From Verrucomicrobium sp. (lineage in GTDB: Bacteria; Verrucomicrobiota; Verrucomicrobiia; Methylacidiphilales; UBA1321): a stretch of DNA of 64,000 nt. The position numbers were made by a program, and so were the translations under genes. Positions within the stretch are counted from its first letter, which is position 1. Each line of letters starts with the position of its first letter. The notes under the pieces were generated by a model. It was not told the origin of the DNA, made no database searches, and saw only the letters and a list, made by a program, of their open reading frames with translations. The DNA is taken from contig JAFIGT010000010.1 in NCBI GenBank assembly GCA_017849585.1, positions 1 through 64,000 of the forward strand, written 5' to 3'. This document shows positions 33,591-41,439 of this stretch, piece after piece.

Positions 33591-34315
33591 ACCCACTCCA
33601 ATCCACCGCCCGACTGTCAGTCATCATTCCCGTTTACAACGAGGAGAAAACCATCCGCCTGATTGTCGAGCGTGTCCTGCGCACTCCCAGTCCGCTGGAA
33701 ATCGTTATCGTCGATGACTGTTCCACCGATCTCACTCCCAATGTGCTGCGCGACCTTGCCGCGCAACATCCCGGCGTCGTGCGCGTGCTGCGTCACGAGA
33801 CCAATCAGGGCAAGGGCGCGGGCATCCGCACGGCCTTGGCGGCAGTAACCGGGGAGTTTGTGATCATACAGGATGCCGACCTGGAGTATCACCCGGAAGA
33901 CTATCCCGTGGCGTTGCGCTTGCTGGAAAACGGTTGGACCGATGCGGTCTACGGCTCGCGTTTTCTCGGCCCGCACCGGGTGTTTCTCTACTGGCATTAC
34001 CTCGCCAACAAGCTGCTCACTTTCCTCGTGAATGTGCTGACCGACTCGATCCTCACCGACATGGAGACTGGGTTCAAAATGATCCGCACCGACGTGCTGC
34101 GCCAGCTTGATATCCAATCGTTCAAATTCGATTTCGAAGTGGAGGTAACGATGAAGCTTTTTCATCGCCGCCATCGCGTCTGTGAAATTCCCATCACCTA
34201 CACGGGCCGCGATTATAACGAAGGCAAGAAAATCACGTGGCGCGACGGCGTCCACGCGCTTTGGGCCATTTTCTACTGGGGCATCCTCAACCGCACGACG
34301 CGGCCGAAGGCGTGA
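33587..34315 (+). CDS. Glycosyltransferase family 2 (dolichyl-phosphate mannosyltransferase-like)
   Basis: A 242-residue GT-A-fold transferase: SVIIPVYNEEKTIRLIVERV, VIVDDCSTD, NQGKGAGIRTAL and the DAD motif in IIQDADLEYHPED. GSRFLGPHR and the GFKMIRTDVL segment match the DPM1/polyprenyl-phosphate sugar synthase branch. No C-terminal membrane segments are present, so it is the short soluble form that transfers a sugar from an NDP donor to polyprenyl phosphate or an acceptor glycan. It is translationally coupled to the GT4 gene by a 4-base overlap. Confidence 0.87.
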   Translation: MNPLQSTARLSVIIPVYNEEKTIRLIVERVLRTPSPLEIVIVDDCSTDLTPNVLRDLAAQHPGVVRVLRHETNQGKGAGIRTALAAVTGEFVIIQDADLEYHPEDYPVALRLLENGWTDAVYGSRFLGPHRVFLYWHYLANKLLTFLVNVLTDSILTDMETGFKMIRTDVLRQLDIQSFKFDFEVEVTMKLFHRRHRVCEIPITYTGRDYNEGKKITWRDGVHALWAIFYWGILNRTTRPKA

Positions 34316-36200
34316 TCTCTGGGGCCGGATTCCTCTCTCTGACCATCGTCTCGTAAGCGGATTCCATCGCGTGGGCAAAACTCGCGGGATGGCGCAGGTC
34401 GGATGCCTCGATGCGGGCGCGCAGCGACGCGCGCAAGGTTTCCAGCGCGTCCAAATCCGCGGCGAGCGTGCACGCTTTTTCCACGAATTCGCTTTCTGAC
34501 GAAGCGATGCATTCGCGATCCAGCCCGGCCGCGTGGAGAAAGGAAGCGCTCATGCGCGACATCGAATTGGGTCCGGTCAAGGTCACCACCGGCACTCCCA
34601 TCCAGAGCGATTCCATCGTCGTCGTGCTGCCACTGAACGGATGCGTATCGAGTGAGATATCGACCCCATGAAATTGGCGCAAGTGAACCGCGACCGGTTG
34701 ATTATTTTCCGCAAACTCGACCCGCTGGGCGTCAATTCCATGTCCCGCCAAGCGGGCGAGAAACTGCGCGCGAAAAGCCGGGTCCGCGAACGGAGTCGCC
34801 TTGAGGAGGAGATGCGAACCAGTGCAGCGGCGCAGGACCGCACCCCACCGCGCCAGTGTCGGTTCATTCACCTTGTCGAGACGGTTCAAGCTGCCGAATG
34901 TCAGGCGCCCAAGGAGCTTGGCCGGTAGGGGCGAGACCTCCGGAGCGGCTTCGGGCGGTTGATAGCAGAGCAGGCTGCGCGGCAATCGAATGAGCGTTTC
35001 GTTATGGAGCGATTCGGTGCCCGGAGGTTCCGCCGCTGCGTCGGTGATTCGGTAATCGATCTCCGGCAATCCCGTCGTGTGCGAATAGCCGAGATAGGTG
35101 GCCAACACCGGAGCGGGCTTAAACGCCAGCAGTCGCAGCCGATTGCCGGCGGTGTGACCGGCCAGATCGACAAACACGTCGAGCTCATCGCGACGAATCA
35201 ACGCCGCTGCCTCGCGATCTGGAAGCCCATCGAGACAGCGCCATGTATCGCCATAGGCTTGAAGCCGCGCCGTCACTTCATCGGATTGTCGTGTGTAGGC
35301 GTAACAAAAGAATTCGAAGTGAGAACGGTCGTGGGCTTTCAGCAGCGGCTCAAAAAGGTAGGAGACCGCGTGCCGTCGAAAATCGGGCGAACCATAGCCA
35401 ATGCGCAGTTTGCGGTGGCCATCCCACCGAGAAAGAGGGCAAGAGGAGCGTTCACATGCCATACGTCGGCTGATTTCCTGGCCCCACGCACGATGCGCCT
35501 CCACGACGGCCTCGGCGGAGAGTTCGGCGGAGTAGGTCATCAGGTTCAGGCGGTTACTTTCCACCTCCGGCCATTCCGGTTGGCGTTGCAACGCTTCCTC
35601 ATAACACGCGAGCGCTTCCTCCACGCGACCCTGATCCTTGAGGCATTGCGCAAGATTGCACAACGTGGCATTCGTCAGCGCAGGATCGGATAAAGATTGT
35701 CGCAGGAGTGCTTCGCTCTCCGTTACCAAACCGCGTCGCAGCAAAAGCGACCCCAGCGAATACGCCACATCGGCCCGCACCGGTTCCAACAGCCGTGCGG
35801 CGCGTAAATGCGTTTCCGCTTCCTCGGACCGTCCACATTCCGCCAGCAAATTGCCGAGGTTCACCCGCGCCTGCCAATGTTCGGGCACGAGCTGAATGGC
35901 TTCCCGCAGCGATTGAGCCGCCCCCGTGTAATCCGCTTGTTGACGCTGCAGGGTGGACAAATTGACTAAAATTCCAGCCAGATTTTGCGCAAAGACCGCA
36001 GTGCCCGGTTGTGCGGTCAAAGCTTGTCGGATAAGGGCCGCACCCGCCGCACAGTCGCCGCGTTGGGCCGTCAATACGCCGAGCAAATGAAGGACGTCGG
36101 GATGCTGTGGATCACTCCGCAATCCCTCTCGATAAAGAAGTTCCGCCTGGGTCAGCTCGCCGCGCTGATGATGTCCCATCGCCTGGGCCAACCAATCCAT
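34287..36200 (-). CDS. TPR protein with O-GlcNAc transferase-like (GT41) domain
   Basis: A 637-residue protein with about six N-terminal tetratricopeptide repeats (residues 5-240; for example WQARVNLGNLLAECGRSEEA and LCNLAQCLKDQGRVEEALAC) and a C-terminal SPINDLY/OGT-type catalytic domain. The latter begins KLRIGYGSPDFRRHAVSYL and includes DVFVDLAGHTAGNRL, the GYSHTTGLPEIDYRITD region, FGSLNRLDKVNE and LDTHPFSGSTTTMESLWMGVPVVTL. Such bacterial enzymes transfer a sugar from UDP-GlcNAc or a related donor to proteins. It is convergent with the GT2 gene, overlapping its 3' end by 29 bases. The start at 36200 is chosen by homology; it lacks a clear ribosome-binding site. Confidence 0.85.
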   Translation of the reverse strand: MDWLAQAMGHHQRGELTQAELLYREGLRSDPQHPDVLHLLGVLTAQRGDCAAGAALIRQALTAQPGTAVFAQNLAGILVNLSTLQRQQADYTGAAQSLREAIQLVPEHWQARVNLGNLLAECGRSEEAETHLRAARLLEPVRADVAYSLGSLLLRRGLVTESEALLRQSLSDPALTNATLCNLAQCLKDQGRVEEALACYEEALQRQPEWPEVESNRLNLMTYSAELSAEAVVEAHRAWGQEISRRMACERSSCPLSRWDGHRKLRIGYGSPDFRRHAVSYLFEPLLKAHDRSHFEFFCYAYTRQSDEVTARLQAYGDTWRCLDGLPDREAAALIRRDELDVFVDLAGHTAGNRLRLLAFKPAPVLATYLGYSHTTGLPEIDYRITDAAAEPPGTESLHNETLIRLPRSLLCYQPPEAAPEVSPLPAKLLGRLTFGSLNRLDKVNEPTLARWGAVLRRCTGSHLLLKATPFADPAFRAQFLARLAGHGIDAQRVEFAENNQPVAVHLRQFHGVDISLDTHPFSGSTTTMESLWMGVPVVTLTGPNSMSRMSASFLHAAGLDRECIASSESEFVEKACTLAADLDALETLRASLRARIEASDLRHPASFAHAMESAYETMVRERNPAPEITPSAASCG

Positions 36201-36247
36201 GCGAAAGGAGATCGGCAAGAAATGCCGGAGGCTAAAGCCCAAATGAA

Positions 36248-36988
36248 TTAGCGTAGCATGACGCGACGGGCGCAGACGGCTGCTTTTTTCAAAAGTGAGT
36301 TTCGGCTGTTGGGAGATTTTTGCACGACGACCAAGGCATTGGGGCACTGCGGGTCTGTGACAAGATTAGGCACAATGCGGATGACGTCGGGGCATTGGCT
36401 GATGGAGATATGGTCCAAAGGCACGAACTCGGAGTATAGGCTAAAGTAGTCCCGCCATTCGCGATCCTTCATCTGGGTATTTGCAATGGACTTGTAATAT
36501 TCCGCTTCACGTTCCGAGAAAGCATGTAATTCGGAATGCACTACAAACTTGCGAGCAATGCGCAAGGCATTGGGAATGACCTGTTCCCGAACCTCTTTGC
36601 CAGGGACATGCATGAGGACGGCATAGGTAAAAACGACGTCATGTGACTTGGAGGGATACTCGTTCAGATTCAGCATGGAGCGATTGCGGAATTTGGCGCG
36701 GACGCCGCATTCCCGAAACTTGGCCTTACCGTAATTTAAGGCAGATTCGTTGACGTCAATTCCACTAAGGCGGATACAAGGATTGATCTTGTGAATAGCC
36801 ATGAGATTGGCGCCCACATTACAACCCAATTCGAGAACAGAGCTTACGCCGGGTAAGGCACAAATTTTCTCAGCCACAAACTGGCGCTGCGGTGTTTGCT
36901 TCCAGTAGCTATCGTGAAATCCCGGTGTCTGTAGATGTTTATTGGCCCAGAAATCCTGTAATTTTCGCGCGTTCCCTTGAAACATCAT
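36248..36988 (-). CDS. Class I SAM-dependent methyltransferase
   Basis: A 246-residue methyltransferase. The SAM-binding motif I is VLELGCNVGANLMAIHK (residues 51-67), with the acidic residue of motif II in LSGIDVNESALNYGKAKF and motif III-IV in DVVFTYAVLMHVPGKEV. It resembles methyltransferases found in glycan or sugar biosynthesis clusters and lies 47 bases upstream of the TPR-GT41 gene on the same strand, so the two may act on the same protein or glycan. The target is unknown. AAAGGGAATAGAG precedes the start codon. Confidence 0.78.
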   Translation of the reverse strand: MMFQGNARKLQDFWANKHLQTPGFHDSYWKQTPQRQFVAEKICALPGVSSVLELGCNVGANLMAIHKINPCIRLSGIDVNESALNYGKAKFRECGVRAKFRNRSMLNLNEYPSKSHDVVFTYAVLMHVPGKEVREQVIPNALRIARKFVVHSELHAFSEREAEYYKSIANTQMKDREWRDYFSLYSEFVPLDHISISQCPDVIRIVPNLVTDPQCPNALVVVQKSPNSRNSLLKKAAVCARRVMLR

Positions 36989-37081
36989 AACTCTATTCCC
37001 TTTATTGAAGTGCTGTCAAAACCACGACTGCCAAATGCTAGGGTGCGGAATTGGAGAGAGCAAGGGGGGAGATATGAAAAG

Positions 37082-37155
37082 TGGGCCCTAAAGGATTCGA
37101 ACCTTTGGCCTTCTGATCCGTAGTCAGACGCTCTAATCCGCTGAGCTAAGGGCCC
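37082..37155 (-). tRNA. tRNA-Arg (anticodon ACG)
   Basis: The minus strand folds as a 74-base cloverleaf: acceptor GGGCCCT/AGGGCCC, D arm GCTC/GAGC, anticodon stem TCTGA/TCAGA with loop CTACGGA, and T arm AAAGG-TTCGAAT-CCTTT. The anticodon ACG reads CGN arginine codons after A-to-I editing. The 3' end continues A-C-T, so CCA is not encoded and must be added enzymatically. Confidence 0.95.
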
Positions 37156-37494
37156 TTTTCAGTGATTGACGACGCGTCCTGCAGCGCAGAGCCGGTGTCA
37201 ATCGAGAGGTGCGAGTTTCTCTAATTCCATGCCAGAGTCAAGGGGAAAACGGAGATTCTTGCGGACCGAGAAAAACTCTTTAGGCGGCGGTAATGTGAGT
37301 ATTCCTATCCTGCAGCGGAGGAGAGACGGCCCCAACCTTTGCATGGAATGCATTTTGCGCGATCCGGATCGCGACGTATTTGGAGATGTATCCGATAAGA
37401 ATTCCAGTGAAATAATCGCCCGATTTTTAGAGGTTATCATAACGCCTCCATTCCGGTCTTGGCTACTGGACTTCGCCAAAAAAGAGGGCGAATG

Positions 37495-37521
37495 TGTCCC
37501 GGATTGACTGGTCCATTCGTC
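37495..37521 (+). promoter_or_regulatory. Putative ECF-sigma promoter, site 1
   Basis: TGTC (37495-37498), 19 bases, CGTC (37518-37521), with CATTCGTCTTACT at the downstream end. It lies about 70 bases before the SRPBCC gene at 37592 and matches site 2 at 38142-38168 in both boxes and in spacing. The rest of the 37156-37591 gap shows nothing I can support. Confidence 0.6.
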
Positions 37522-37591
37522 TTACTATGGACCGGACGATCCGGTTCATTCCGTGCTCAAAAATACGAACCCCATTCCCAGGAAGAATCTC

Positions 37592-38131
37592 ATGCTCATT
37601 AAAATCCTCATCGGTCTTGTTGTCCTCCTCGTCATTCTTGTGATCGTGATTGTCTCGCGGCCGGATGAATTCCGCGTCAGTCGCACGGCGACAATTCCCG
37701 CCACCGCGCCGATTGTTTTCGAACAGGTGAATAATCTGGCGAATTGGAATTCGTGGTCGCCGTGGGCGAAGCTGGACCCGAACGCTAAGTACGCTTTCGA
37801 GGGGCCGATTTCCGGTGTGGGTGCCATTCTGCGTTGGGCGGGAAATAATCAGGTCGGCGAGGGGGCGATGACGATCACGGAAAGCCGGCCGAACGAACTC
37901 GTGGTGTTCAAACTCGAATTCCTCAAGCCATTCCAAGGGACCAACACGGTGGAATTCACTTTCAAGCCCGAGGGGGATCAAACCGTGGTCTCGTGGACCA
38001 TGTACGGGAAAAACAATTTCATGAGCAAGGCCATGGGTCTCGTCATGAACTGCGAGAAGATGTGCGGGGACCAGTTCGAGCAGGGTTTCGCCAATTTGAA
38101 AATCGTCTCCGCCGCGGCAGCTCGAAAATAA
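37592..38131 (+). CDS. Membrane-anchored SRPBCC family protein
   Basis: A 179-residue protein with one N-terminal hydrophobic helix (residues 1-21) and a START-like (SRPBCC) hydrophobic-ligand-binding domain: SRTATIPATAPIVFEQVNNL, NWNSWSPWAKLDP, FEGPISGVGAILRWAGN and a long C-terminal helix. These domains bind lipids or metabolites; the ligand is unknown. AGGAAG sets the start at 37592 rather than the in-frame ATG at 37553. It has its own ECF-type promoter and belongs to the regulon of the sigma factor encoded 2.3 kb downstream (inference). Confidence 0.78.
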   Translation: MLIKILIGLVVLLVILVIVIVSRPDEFRVSRTATIPATAPIVFEQVNNLANWNSWSPWAKLDPNAKYAFEGPISGVGAILRWAGNNQVGEGAMTITESRPNELVVFKLEFLKPFQGTNTVEFTFKPEGDQTVVSWTMYGKNNFMSKAMGLVMNCEKMCGDQFEQGFANLKIVSAAAARK

Positions 38132-38141
38132 CCGAAAGACT

Positions 38142-38168
38142 TGTCCTGAGAAATAGCGGTCATTCGTC
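38142..38168 (+). promoter_or_regulatory. Putative ECF-sigma promoter, site 2
   Basis: TGTC (38142-38145), 19 bases, CGTC (38165-38168), again within CATTCGTCTTACT. It lies 47 bases before the first DGPF gene and would drive the five-gene operon ending with the sigma factor. TGTC/CGTC agrees with the motif I recall for ECF42 sigma factors. Confidence 0.6.
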
Positions 38169-38214
38169 TTACTTCAGAACGACGACATCAACCTGAACCA
38201 AAAAAGGAAAAACC

Positions 38215-38619
38215 ATGACGACGCAAAACAACAAATCCGAATACATGCTCATCTTTCGTGGCAACGACTGGTGCAAGGAACTTTCCCCGGAGGAAATGCA
38301 GACCGTGGCGAATCAATGGATGGCCTGGTTCAATCGCCTCTCCGAGCAGGGCAAGGCGCTTGCGGGAAATCCCCTCGAACCCGAAGGCCGCGTCGTCACG
38401 GGCAAGCGGGACGGTGTGGTGGCGGATGGACCGTTCGCGGAATCAAAGGAAGCCATCGGCGGTTACTTCCTGCTGTCGGTGAAAAATTTCGACGAAGCCG
38501 TCGCCATCGCGAAGGAATGTCCGGGATTGAAATATGGCGCGAAGGTAGAAGTGCGGCAGGTGGCCGAAATGTGTCCCATGGCCAAGGCGGCGGAAGAGCA
38601 ACTTGCCGGGAAGCACTAA
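38215..38619 (+). CDS. YCII/DGPF domain protein, paralogue 1
   Basis: A 134-residue dimeric alpha/beta-barrel (YCII-related) protein with the namesake DGPF in VVADGPFAESKEAIGGYFLL, and EYMLIFRGNDW at the N-terminus. DGPF proteins are regularly encoded beside ECF42 sigma factors; no enzymatic role is established. It shares the DGPFAESKE-(A/L)-IGG core with the product of 39546-39959 in the same operon, so the pair arose by duplication. An AAAAAAGGAAAAACC leader supplies the ribosome-binding site. Confidence 0.85.
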   Translation: MTTQNNKSEYMLIFRGNDWCKELSPEEMQTVANQWMAWFNRLSEQGKALAGNPLEPEGRVVTGKRDGVVADGPFAESKEAIGGYFLLSVKNFDEAVAIAKECPGLKYGAKVEVRQVAEMCPMAKAAEEQLAGKH

Positions 38620-38629
38620 GGAGAATCTT

Positions 38630-38989
38630 ATGGCGCACTATGTCGATGGCTTTGTCGTGCCGGTACCAAAGCGCAACCTCGATGCGTATCGGCGCATGGC
38701 GAAAAAGGCGAGCCAGATCTGGCGCGAGTACGGGGCCTTGGACTACCGCGAATGTGTGGCGGATGACCTCGATGTGAAAATGGGATTGCCCTTCCCGCGT
38801 GGGATCAAGCTCAAGGCGGGCGAGACGGTGGTCTTTTCGTGGATCACCTACAAATCGCGCGCGCATCGGGATCGCGCCAACGCGAAGATCATGAAGGACC
38901 CGCGGATCGCCGCGATGTGTGGCAAGTCAATGCCCTTCGACTGCAAACGCATGCTCTATGGCGGGTTCAAGGTCATCGTCGAAATCTGA
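38630..38989 (+). CDS. DUF1428 family protein
   Basis: A 119-residue protein of the DUF1428 family, which also has a dimeric alpha/beta-barrel fold. Typical segments are YVDGFVVPVPKRNLDAYRRMA, WREYGALDYRECVADDL, VVFSWITYKSRAHRDRAN and the ending MLYGGFKVIVE. Function is unknown. GGAG eight bases upstream defines the ATG at 38630, 10 bases after the DGPF gene. It is part of the sigma-factor operon. Confidence 0.85.
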   Translation: MAHYVDGFVVPVPKRNLDAYRRMAKKASQIWREYGALDYRECVADDLDVKMGLPFPRGIKLKAGETVVFSWITYKSRAHRDRANAKIMKDPRIAAMCGKSMPFDCKRMLYGGFKVIVEI

Positions 38990-39018
38990 TCGAAACCTCC
39001 ATTGAGAAAGCAAAACTC

Positions 39019-39549
39019 ATGAATTCCGTATTGGAAAAATCAACGCAAAAACCCTTCATCATTTCGCGCGTGTTCGAGGCGCCGCCGGAGACGGTTTTCC
39101 GCATGTGGACGGAATCCAGGCATATGGAATGGTGGGGTCCGGCAGGTGTCACCATCTCCCATCACGAATTGGATCTGCGTCCCGGTGGCCGGTTTCACTA
39201 CTGCATGGAGACCGCCGATGGAAAGAAGATGTGGGGCAAGTGGACCATTCTGGAAGTGGAGAAACCGCGGCGGCTCGTCTTCATCAGTTCGTTTTCGGAT
39301 GAAGCGGGCGGAATAACTCGTCATCCGCTGAGTGATTCGTGGCCTCTGGAAATGCACTCCACAATCACCTTCACCCCGCAAGGAGACAAGACGCTGCTGA
39401 CCATCGAATGGATTCCCGTGAATGCCAGCGAAGAAGAGTGCCGGACCTTTGCCGAAGGATTCGATTCCATGCGGCAGGGCTGGACCGGTTGCTTGGACAA
39501 GCTTACCGAATATCTCGAACAATACAAAACCAGAAAGGAAATGAAATGA
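39019..39549 (+). CDS. AHSA1-like SRPBCC domain protein
   Basis: A 176-residue START-superfamily protein: FIISRVFEAPPETVFRMWTE, HMEWWGPAGVTISHHELDLRPGG and FHYCMETADGKKMWGKW fit the activator-of-Hsp90-homologue-1-like group common in ECF-linked operons. No membrane segment is present, unlike the related protein at 37592. It starts 29 bases after the DUF1428 gene and overlaps the next gene in an ATGA junction. It probably binds a small hydrophobic ligand; nothing more can be said. Confidence 0.83.
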   Translation: MNSVLEKSTQKPFIISRVFEAPPETVFRMWTESRHMEWWGPAGVTISHHELDLRPGGRFHYCMETADGKKMWGKWTILEVEKPRRLVFISSFSDEAGGITRHPLSDSWPLEMHSTITFTPQGDKTLLTIEWIPVNASEEECRTFAEGFDSMRQGWTGCLDKLTEYLEQYKTRKEMK

Positions 39550-39959
39550 GCACTCTCACACAAAATGAGTATCTGATGATCTTTCGCAGCGACGAATGGT
39601 ACAACCGTTTGTCCGCGTCGGAACTTCAAGCCGTCTGGAACCAATGCAATGCGTGGTACGAGCAGCTCGCCGCGCAGGAGAAGGTGGTCAGTGGTCGTCC
39701 GCTGGCGCGTTCGGGAGCGGTGGTTGCGAGCCAGAAAGAACCCGTCATGATGGACGGCCCGTTCGCGGAGTCGAAGGAACTCATAGGCGGCTTCATGATC
39801 CTCAAGGCCGGCAGCCTCGAAGAGGCGATCCAGATCGCGCGCACCAGTCCGAACCTGCGCTATGGCGTGACGATTGAAGTGCGCCCTCTCGCGGAGGAAT
39901 GTCCGATGGCGAACTTGGTCCGCGAGGCTGCGCGGGAAGAACAACTCGCCAGCGCGTGA
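39546..39959 (+). CDS. YCII/DGPF domain protein, paralogue 2
   Basis: A 137-residue DGPF protein: NEYLMIFRSDEWYNRLSASE, VMMDGPFAESKELIGGFMIL and an acidic C-terminal helix. It is the second DGPF copy of the operon, related to the product of 38215-38619 but clearly diverged. It is coupled by 4-base overlaps to both neighbours, including the sigma factor gene. Its close coupling suggests that its amount is matched to that of the sigma factor, and it may modulate it (inference; no anti-sigma factor is present). Confidence 0.85.
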   Translation: MSTLTQNEYLMIFRSDEWYNRLSASELQAVWNQCNAWYEQLAAQEKVVSGRPLARSGAVVASQKEPVMMDGPFAESKELIGGFMILKAGSLEEAIQIARTSPNLRYGVTIEVRPLAEECPMANLVREAAREEQLASA

Positions 39960-41278
39960 GTCTGCCGGAAGTCAAAACGCCCGTCGCACCGTCGGGAGAG
40001 GTCTCCCGGGCGGTCGAGCATCTTTTCCGTCACGAGTCGGGAAAGATGATCGCCATTCTCACGCGCATCTTCGGCATCGAACATCTCACGCTGGTCGAGG
40101 ATGTGGTGCAGGAGGCACTGATTCGCGCACTTAAGACGTGGCCGTTCTATGGCATTCCGGATAATCCCTCCGCGTGGATTTTGCGCGCGTCGCGCAATCT
40201 CGCGCTCGACGTGGTGCGCCGCGAGAAGAATTTCCGCGACAAGGAACCGGAAATCATCCGGTTGATGGAACAGCCCGGCACGACGCCCGATGCGGGCGTC
40301 TCGCTCGAGCAGGAGATCAGCGACGACCGTCTGCGCTTGATGTTCGTCTGCTGTCATCCCCTGATCCCGGCGGAGTCGCAAGTGGCGCTCGCGCTGAAAA
40401 CGCTTTGCGGTTTTAATGTGACGGAAATCAGCCGCGCGTTCCTCACCACCGAGGCCAGCATCGCGAAGCGTCTGACCCGCGCGAAGCAGAAAATCCGCGA
40501 CGCGGGGATTCCCTTCGAGATCCCAACTGGCGCGGAATTGTCGCGACGGCTGGATGTCGTGCTGCAGGCGCTCTACCTGCTTTTCAACGAGGGCTACAAA
40601 GCTTCGAGCGGCGAACGGTTGGTGCGGGAGGAAATTTGTTTCGAGGCGATCCGGTTGACTTTCTTACTGGCTGAGCACGCGGCGGGCAATCAGCCCAAGA
40701 CCCACGCGCTGCTCGCCTTGATGCTCCTGAACGCAGCGCGTTTTCCCAGCCGCGTCGATGACGACGGCAATCTGCTGCGCTTGCAGGAACAGGACCGCAC
40801 GCAATGGGATCGCGCTCGTATCGCGCGCGGCCTGTTTCATCTCGCCAAGTCGGCCGCCGGGGAGGAGATGACGACTTACCATCTCCAGTCCGGCATCGCC
40901 GCCTGTCATACCATGGCGACGGATTACGAATCGACCGACTGGCCGCGCATCCTGTCGCTGTATGACCGGCTGGTGGGATCGGACCCGTCGCCCGTCGTGG
41001 CGTTGAACCGCGCCATTGTGATTTCGCATGTGCAGGGACCGCAAGCCGGACTCGACGCGGTGGCGGCCATTCGCGATCTCGACAAGCTGGAGTCGTACTA
41101 CTTGCTGCACGCCGTGCTCGGGGAGCTCGAATCGCGCCTGCACCATTTCGGCGTGGCGGCGGATCATTACCGAAAATCACTTGAGCTGGCGGAAATCAAA
41201 TCCGAGCGCGCGTTTCTGGCGCGACGCTTGCAGGACTGCGCTTCGCGGTCGGCGGTGGAGGAAAAGTTGCAGGGATGA
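39956..41278 (+). CDS. ECF42-type RNA polymerase sigma factor
   Basis: A 440-residue ECF sigma factor with a large C-terminal extension. Region 2 spans about residues 15-90 (ILTRIFGIEHLTLVEDVVQEALIRALKTW, WILRASRNLALDVVRRE) and region 4 about 115-180 (QVALALKTLCGFNVTEISRAF, AKRLTRAKQKIR). The remaining ~250 residues are helical and TPR-like (DUF6596), the hallmark of the ECF42 group. These factors lack a classical anti-sigma partner; the extension is needed for activity in studied members. Translation begins at a GTG overlapping the DGPF stop (GTGA). The two TGTC-N19-CGTC sites upstream suggest autoregulation. Confidence 0.9.
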   Translation: MSLPEVKTPVAPSGEVSRAVEHLFRHESGKMIAILTRIFGIEHLTLVEDVVQEALIRALKTWPFYGIPDNPSAWILRASRNLALDVVRREKNFRDKEPEIIRLMEQPGTTPDAGVSLEQEISDDRLRLMFVCCHPLIPAESQVALALKTLCGFNVTEISRAFLTTEASIAKRLTRAKQKIRDAGIPFEIPTGAELSRRLDVVLQALYLLFNEGYKASSGERLVREEICFEAIRLTFLLAEHAAGNQPKTHALLALMLLNAARFPSRVDDDGNLLRLQEQDRTQWDRARIARGLFHLAKSAAGEEMTTYHLQSGIAACHTMATDYESTDWPRILSLYDRLVGSDPSPVVALNRAIVISHVQGPQAGLDAVAAIRDLDKLESYYLLHAVLGELESRLHHFGVAADHYRKSLELAEIKSERAFLARRLQDCASRSAVEEKLQG

Positions 41279-41314
41279 TTAAAATGTTTTTTGGTTTGGA
41301 GAGTCAGCACCTTC

Positions 41315-41346
41315 GGTGAAGCGTTGCGGCGGCTCACCGAGCCGCC
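41315..41346 (-). repeat. Dispersed intergenic repeat, short form with a different palindrome
   Basis: On the minus strand GGCGGCTC-GGT-GAGCCGCC (41346-41328) is followed by GCAACGCTTCACC (41327-41315), a variant of the GTAACGCTTCGCC tail. It lies in the 161-base gap between the convergent sigma factor and sialidase genes. Confidence 0.55.
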
Positions 41347-41439
41347 TACAGAGGAATGTGCAGCATGCTTTAAAATGCACGATAATCTATTTGTAAAAGC
41401 TCTAGGCAGACCTTGCCACTCGTGGGAAAAGCAAGTGGC

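Noticed and set aside
37166-37507. Possible 113-codon gene between the tRNA and the SRPBCC gene
   Set aside because: Composition is irregular with no domain, there is no ribosome-binding site, and the frame runs across the putative ECF promoter.
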